DNA from: Ryuthela nishihirai
Taxonomy: Eukaryota; Arthropoda; Arachnida; Araneae; Heptathelidae
Length of the DNA stretch: 64,000 nt
Direction: 5' to 3'
Assembly: GCA_038380435.1 (NCBI GenBank)
Contig: JAWZYU010000006.1
Coordinates: forward strand, 35,776,501-35,840,500
The translations under genes were made by a program, and so were the position numbers. Below the pieces are notes generated by a model, which saw only the letters and a program-made list of their open reading frames with translations, was not told the DNA's origin and searched no databases. Numbering within the stretch: position 1 is the stretch's first letter; every line of letters begins with the position of its first letter. Below, piece after piece: positions 58,111 to 64,000 of this stretch.

Positions 58111-60956
58111 GTAGTTGGTTTAATTAGTAAAGTCGTTTTGATGCATTATTCATAAATAGATCTTAAAAATATCATTTTGTATCTCTTAACTGTAGAATTA
58201 ATGTATTATAAATGTTATTGTAAATGTTTTCTATTTATTTCACAAATAATGTTTTTGGATTGATTAATAATTTTTACATCGCCAACTGACATTTTCTGTT
58301 TCCTTTTAATATTACATATATTAACGCCTTTTTTCATTATAAGTTATTTCTATAAAATTTGTTTCTGATTTCTAATCAGAATATTAAATCTTTTGTAACC
58401 TTTGCAGTTTTTTTTTATAAACATCATTTTTTATTCTTGTTTCTGCATTTTAGCAGTACTTTATCTCTTTTCTCTGTAAACATTATCAAGATCAATGTTA
58501 TCCAGTATTTTAATGATTTCTTTTTGGTTCTACTCTACTCTTCGCAGATACTTTACTATTTTCTAAAATTTAATCCTAAATGACTCATATCGAACTTTAT
58601 ATCGATTTATTTCTTCAATTGAATTGCTCTATAATTTTCTAAATTCCAATTAATTTCAGAGATATCTTTTTTTATATTATCATGGTCAAAAAAGCCAATT
58701 CTTACCTTTCTTGTTCCATTTAGTAGAATCAGTTCACGTTATTCCTTTTGAATAGAGGTCCTCAATGTCCAGTATCCCATACTATAGGCTCACGGGATTC
58801 TTATGTTCCGTAAAAAGGTATAGAACAACAAATTATTTTATTTGCTGCCTACAAGGTGAAAATGGTTATTGAGTAAAACGATTGCACATAGAACAGAAAG
58901 CTTTGAATACTGGTGTTCTAACAAAACTTTTGATGTGAGTTATTTCTACAAAAAAACTAATGAAGACATCTCGAAAAGAATATTATATGGGGGGCGCTGA
59001 GGGTATAACCACCATCTGGGAGAAATGTGTTTCTTAATAAATCCTTATTTGAACAACATACGTTAAAAGAAACGTTCAGAATATTTTAAAAATTATTCCA
59101 GAATCCCTAAATTCCTAATATGCTACTGATATCTAATATGTATAGGTAATTGTGAGTGAATGGGGCTGGCAGGTGATCATGTTAATTCTAACTGTGAAAA
59201 AGAAATGTAGAACTCTGAAATTTTGTATGTAGGTGTAAACGCGATTGTAAATCTCGGGAAAAATCCTACATTTGATTTTCGACGTGTCGTTGAAGGTAAA
59301 ACGGAGGTCACGTAGAACTCAAACGTTGATATATGATTGCTAGAAACGTGAAAATTGGTATCTGGGCGTGTCCCTGAAATAAGATGCATAACAATGTGGT
59401 AGAGAAACAGAATCTGAGAAACATTCAACGCCATAATAAGAGGTGTACACAGTTTGCAGTCTCAAAAGTGACTGTTGAGACTGCAAGCTGCATAAACCTC
59501 ACCTGTGACTCCGCAAATCCTAGTTTTATCCTTGAGGAGAGAGGCATATGAATGTACTTAGAAATCTTCTGTCTTTCAGTGGGATGAAAAATCTTGTTCA
59601 CTGGTAGAGGTGACCATATCCTGAACACATCATGAAATCTTAACCATTTGCGCTGGAGAACCATATCGTCATCACGTTATCAGATCTTGGCAATTTGTGT
59701 AAGAGTATCATATCTTCAGCATGACCAGAAGGGGCCCTAATGAGATCTGCAGTCGTTTTTGCAATGAGAAAGGGAGAGTGAAGTGAGGATCACTTCTCTT
59801 GTACCATTGAAAGGATCTGCAGTAAACCGAATGCTGTGCTCTAGGAGCTGGCTTAAGAGAGAGACTTTGCGAAGAAGTCTTATGAGTCAGCACTGATAGA
59901 GTGTGGGACTAAAGTGTTGTAGCGGAGGCAGTGGATAAGGCTGTACCCAATTCCAGTAGTTCTGTTTGTAGTGCAAAGTGTTGTAGGAATTAAATATTAT
60001 ATATCATAGAGATACCTACTGCCTTGATTCGAATTTTATATGAGTATTAAAGGACTGCTGAAATAAGGTCCAACAAAGGCATTCTTCTGCAGACAGATAC
60101 TCACTAATAACTAATAAAGATCTTCACATAATTAATACCCGATTTCTTTTCCACCAGTGTTATGAATTTAACTGATGGAAACTGAGATGAGATCAGAAAG
60201 AGTATTTAACATATATAATCGTGAAATAATGTAATTTATTATAAAAGTATGAATGAAAACCTTTATATAAACTACACTCAAAACATAATATAAGGCTTTT
60301 TACATCATTTAATAAATGACACAATCATATTTTGAACAAACCTGCAATCTATCGAGAATAGCCTTACCAATTCCTAAAGAACTAAATATAACTATGTATC
60401 AAATGATGAATTCTTCCTACAGAGATTTTGAGATCAGATTTACTTGTTCAACTACATATAACATCATCAGCCATATCTTAAAGTGTCTTAAGCATCCTTC
60501 TTTTTCTTACCTGTCCGTTAACAGAATCAACACTAATGAATTTATTTAATCTCCCGCGAATACACCAAATAAAAACGTTTCACTTTTATACTATTCCGTA
60601 TAGACTAAAACAAATTACGTTTTCCTCTCCACCCTAATTACTCTCTATTGCAACAACTTATTCTTTATTTTTTAAGTTCGTCCGAAGCAGTTGGTGACGT
60701 AATTCTCACGCTGTACTTCACACGAGCATCAAGACGAAACATCACATTACGATTCATTGCAGCACGTTTATCTATCGTAACAATAGGCACGAATTGGAAT
60801 GTTGGAATGTTTACTACAAATTTTAGAAACATGATTAAACGAAAATAATTAACATGAATTTAAACCAGCTAATGCTTTTATTTTCTCGTCTGTCTTTCTA
60901 ACTCTTGTGCAGACATTCAATTTCTTCATTTATATAGACAAATTTATTTTTTCGGG
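58111..60956. other. Noncoding part of block C, no gene
   Basis: Collinear with 32331-35217. Frames open in one copy are closed in the other. Confidence 0.5.
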
Positions 60957-61290
60957 ATTGGGTTGTTTTACCTCTAAGTTCAAACATTGCGATAAATGGC
61001 CAGGTCACAAGGACTGGAGGGCTCAGAGAAGTTTGGAGGGAAGGGACCGACTGCACAGCTATATAGAGGCAGATGGCAGACTCTCGTGCAGGCCAGTAAC
61101 ACATTGGTTGGCCGTATCGAGGGTTTAGGCTTCCAGTGAGTCACTGGATGCTATTGTGTGTGTTCTTTGACGTGCATATGGTGTGGCTCTCCGCTCAAGG
61201 GGCCATAGCTTAGTGTTCCATCCGATGGACGGTGGCCTTTCCTAACGCATCGGTGTCCGCTCCTGAAGAGGGCAGGAAGGGGAGTTTTGC
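60957..61290 (-). repeat. SINE-1 element, partner of 35218-35550
   Basis: Tail gggttgttttacctctaag, middle aaatggccaggtcacaagga, core ttccatccgatggacggtgg, head absent. It keeps the tail end that the block B copy has lost. Confidence 0.75.
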
Positions 61291-61599
61291 GGGTATAATG
61301 TTTTTTTTGTTTCTTCTTTTGAGATTGATAGTTGTTGATGAAATACTATAATTCGCACTTTCTGAATCCCCCAATAGCCATGATTGCTCCTTCCAACGGG
61401 GGAAAATGTTGGTAATTACGAAATTTCGAACTAATACGACAAGGGATGTAATTACTTCAGAAATTTGAAATTTTCGGTCTGAAATGTGAATGTCATGAAG
61501 TTTGCATTGATGGCAATAATTTTCAAACCCCAGAGGAGTGGGAAAATGCAATATGTTTTTTAAGATAATTATTGTTTTTTAGAGAAAAATTAAAAGGTC
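61291..61599. other. Spacer with a dispersed low-copy repeat
   Basis: About 61410-61560 (gaagtttgcattgatggcaa, then ggagtgggaaaatgcaatat) matches 35560-35705 and, more loosely, 63210-63370. Unclassified. Confidence 0.5.
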
Positions 61600-61785
61600 A
61601 TCTTGATTTGGATAGGTATTGATAAACTATTATGATTCACTAAGCACTGAATCACGATCAATCTGTTTAAGTAACAGGGTGAAGATGGATGTAGAAGAAA
61701 ACATGTTTTGAACCTTGTGGGATCTGAACCCACAGCTTCCTGATAACATGTTATATTCTCTGGCCTTTGAGCTACCTGCCGACGA
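61600..61785 (-). repeat. SINE-2 element
   Basis: Head ggcaggtagctcaaaggcca, B box gtgggttcagatcccac, body ttcttctacatccatcttca and ccctgttacttaaacag, tail gcttagtgaatcataatag. Confidence 0.75.
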
Positions 61786-61794
61786 TCAAACGGA

Positions 61795-62380
61795 TTTCGG
61801 CGGCCGGTTACTCAGTGGTCAGAGAAACTAACATATCATCAGGAGATCGCGTTGTTGGACTGTTTTATCTCTGAGGTTCACTCTTTTGCACAAAACGGGC
61901 TAAATGGCCAGGCCACAAGAACCCTGAAAGTTCAGAGAAGGTTGAGGGAGGGGACTCACTGGAAGTTGTTGGGAGACATATCGTAGACTTCCGTCAAGGC
62001 CATCCGGCGTGCTCTTTAACATGCACAGGGTATGAATCTTCCGCACAGGGGGCTATGGTTTTACATCCCACCCGACGGACTGCGGCCTTTCCAAGCCCAT
62101 CGGTGTCCCCTCCTGACGGAGGCAGGGTGTGGGCTTTGTGGACATAATTATCTCAGTGCTGGCCCTGGAGGTACTCAAACCTGAGAACTGCAGATTGCGA
62201 ACCTGACTCGCTACCGACTGAGCCACCCCTCGCTCTTAGGATGACATGGGTTCAGATCCCACCCAGATTAAGACAATTTTTCCTCTTCTCGCGTTCTCTA
62301 CACACACGTCATCCTCTTACTTAAACAGCTTAATAGCGATTAAATACTTAGTAAATCAACGATGAGCTGTGGATTCATTT
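61795..62380 (+). repeat. SINE-2 element split by a SINE-1
   Basis: Head cggcggccggttactcagtg at the left. After a SINE-1 (61858-62236) it resumes with B box tgggttcagatcccaccca, body ctcttacttaaacagcttaa and tail aaatcaacgatgagctgtgg. It lies back to back with the previous inverted SINE-2. Confidence 0.75.
61858..62236 (-). repeat. SINE-1 element nested in SINE-2
   Basis: Complete from tail (tgttttatctctgaggttca) through core (catcccacccgacggactgc) to head (agattgcgaacctgactcgc, then gaccgactgagccacccctc-type end). The partner in block B (36003-36292) is cut at the breakpoint. Confidence 0.85.
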
Positions 62381-62584
62381 ATCTGAATACAAGGTACTAG
62401 TGATCATACCAGAGGTGATGGAGTTTCTGATTTGCTCACAAAAATTATCAGTGAATAGGCTCTTAGCTGGTCGCATGCACATGCCTGTGATGGCTGTTAA
62501 GAATAGAGTCCCCAAATGCACTCAAAAGACAGAAATTGGCCAGATTGAATATAGTATAACATCAGCAGTAGAAAAAAGATTGAT

Positions 62585-63160
62585 CAGCGGCCGGCAGCTC
62601 AGTAATCAGAGCACCTGATTTCTTCTCATCAGGAGGTCGAATATTCAGATCCTACCCAGCTCAAGAGAGCTTTTCTTCTACAACCATTTCAAACCCTGTA
62701 ATTTAGACAGCTCTTCTTCTATACCCATCTTCATCTGATATCTTAGGAAGCTTTTCTACTATACCCATCTTCATCTTGTAATTTGAACAGCTCTTTCTCT
62801 ACACCCATCTTAATCCTATTAGTTAGACAGTACTCCTCTATACCCATCTTCATCCTGTTACTTAGATAGTTCTTGCTTTATATCCACTTCATCCTATTAA
62901 TTAGACAGCACTTCATCTATACCCACCTTCATCTATTACTTAGGCAGCTTTTCCACTACACCCACCTTCATCCTGTTACTTAGATAGTTCTTGCTTTATA
63001 TCCTCTTCATCCTATTAGTTAGACAGCACTTCCTATACACCCATCTTCATCATATTACTTAGGTAGCTCTTCCTCTACCCCCATCTTCATTCTGTGTTTT
63101 GATAGCAATTACGTACTTAGAAAATCAACGATGAGCTGTGGATTCATTCGTCATTATAAT
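62585..63160 (+). repeat. SINE-2 element with body amplified into a minisatellite
   Basis: Intact head ccggcagctcagtaatcaga, an anticodon-like stem cctgat..atcagg, and B box region attcagatcctacccagc. Then about ten units of about 42 bp (62670-63097) of the form ctatacccatcttcatcctg plus ttacttagacagctcttc. The normal SINE-2 tail follows, aaatcaacgatgagctgtgg ending near 63160. The unit equals the body segment present once in the other SINE-2 copies. Confidence 0.85.
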
Positions 63161-64000
63161 ATGATTCGCAATTTGCGAATCTGCGAAAAGTTTCAATTGC
63201 GTCTTCTGACATTGAAAAGTAGGAAAAATGTAAACAAAGATTGCAAATGATTTATTTCGGTTAGAAATTTGATATTTTAGTGGTAGAATGTGATGATCAA
63301 AGGGTTTGTAGTGGCAGCAACAATTTGTCCCTTTACCCCCAAGAGAAGGGGAAACGCCACTTTTTGTTTTTGGAGAGTAATGAAAAATCCTTGAGTACAA
63401 TAGGTACAAATTAATATTATATTCGTAGTTTTCAAATCCTCCAAACCTCCTTAATTTAAATCGTTAGAGGGCGAGAAACGTAAAAAAATATAAAATTTGA
63501 AGTAATATTGTAAACCATGTATTTATGCTAAAAATTAGAATTTCTGGCGATAAAATGTATTGATGAAGAATGGTTACCCAGATAACTAATAGAAATATGA
63601 CTGATATCTATGTATTTTAATTAAATTAAAATTATATAGATTTCTCTCGACAACTTTTCATTTTTAAAAGTGAGCACTTAATTTTAAAATTCTCAATAAT
63701 ATTTTAATATAGTAATAATAAATAAATAAATAATTTTATTTTCTATTCATGATAGGTTTGCTCTTTAAGCGTAAGGGATGGGAAAACGTAATTTTTTCAC
63801 TTAAAATGAAAATGAGAAATTCTTGTGGCATTGTATAGGGCTTATAGTACAGTACTATGGACATTTTCCAATTCGCGTAGTATAATTAGTACAAATTACA
63901 ACTACTAAAGGATGTAGAATGTAGGCGTAAATTCGGTGTTCACAGGGACGAGGAGAAAGGATTCGTTTCGGAAAAAAGGTATGATATCTTGTTTAAGAAT
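63161..64000. other. No recognisable gene
   Basis: AT-rich. A faint relative of the 61410-61560 repeat lies near 63230-63370. Nothing else supportable to the window end. Confidence 0.5.

Noticed and set aside
62670..63097. CRISPR-like regular repeats
   Set aside because: Units are contiguous and diverged with no unique spacers, and the unit is the body of a eukaryotic SINE.

Overview
This window looks like AT-rich, gene-poor, repeat-dense genomic DNA from an arthropod. My best guess is an arachnid, possibly a spider. That is inferred from chemoreceptor copies of gustatory-receptor type, a pile-up of RTE, jockey, piggyBac, Tigger and hAT relics, and tRNA-headed SINEs; nothing here is a lineage-specific marker. 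I see no complete, undamaged protein gene, no bacterial operon and no CRISPR array. Everything was read by eye, so edges of diverged repeats carry an uncertainty of about 10-40 bases.

The backbone is a family of single-exon, seven-transmembrane gustatory-receptor-like (GR) sequences of about 450 codons, copied with long flanks. Copy A is on the minus strand (587-1943) and has three frameshifts. Copy B is on the plus strand (28878-30236) and is intact except for one in-frame TAA. Copy C is on the plus strand (54703-56053) and has one nonsense change and one frameshift. Copy D/E is on the minus strand (16831-25160) and is shredded by nested insertions. F (about 13700-14580) keeps only the flanks. 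A and C belong to an inverted duplication of at least 4.3 kb. B and C belong to a direct duplication of at least 8.4 kb (about 27690-36293 versus 53990-62136) whose right breakpoint in B lies inside a SINE.

Region by region. 1-4290: GR copy A. 4380-6810: dead jockey-like LINE. 6985-8482: SINE cluster. 8537-9835: two long inverted repeats. 10430-11235: AAT microsatellite inside a degenerate minisatellite. 13700-14580: GR remnant F. 14642-15815: hAT MITE, orphan RTE 5' end, SINE. 16575-25950: GR D/E broken by a MITE, a SINE and a piggyBac that itself carries an RTE-type LINE. 26269-27700: copy of an amplified gene family of unknown function. 27690-36293: GR copy B block with an old LINE relic. 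36300-37570: satellite split by an RTE fragment. 38080-39340: hAT relic. 40540-41030: sequence with two CRE palindromes. 43560-45010: second copy of the unknown family. 45199-45800: SINEs. 46098-50495: Tigger element with a hAT inside. 50814-52893: SINEs. 52430-62380: GR copy C block with nested SINEs. 62585-63160: SINE whose body has grown into a minisatellite.

The pieces do not form a pathway. They record repeated duplication and decay of a chemoreceptor locus together with many rounds of transposition. The most interesting points are the near-intact GR-B, the templated 40-bp insertion above it, two SINE families (one with a conserved central core, one with a body that amplifies in tandem), perfect hairpins private to single copies, and the unknown amplified gene family.
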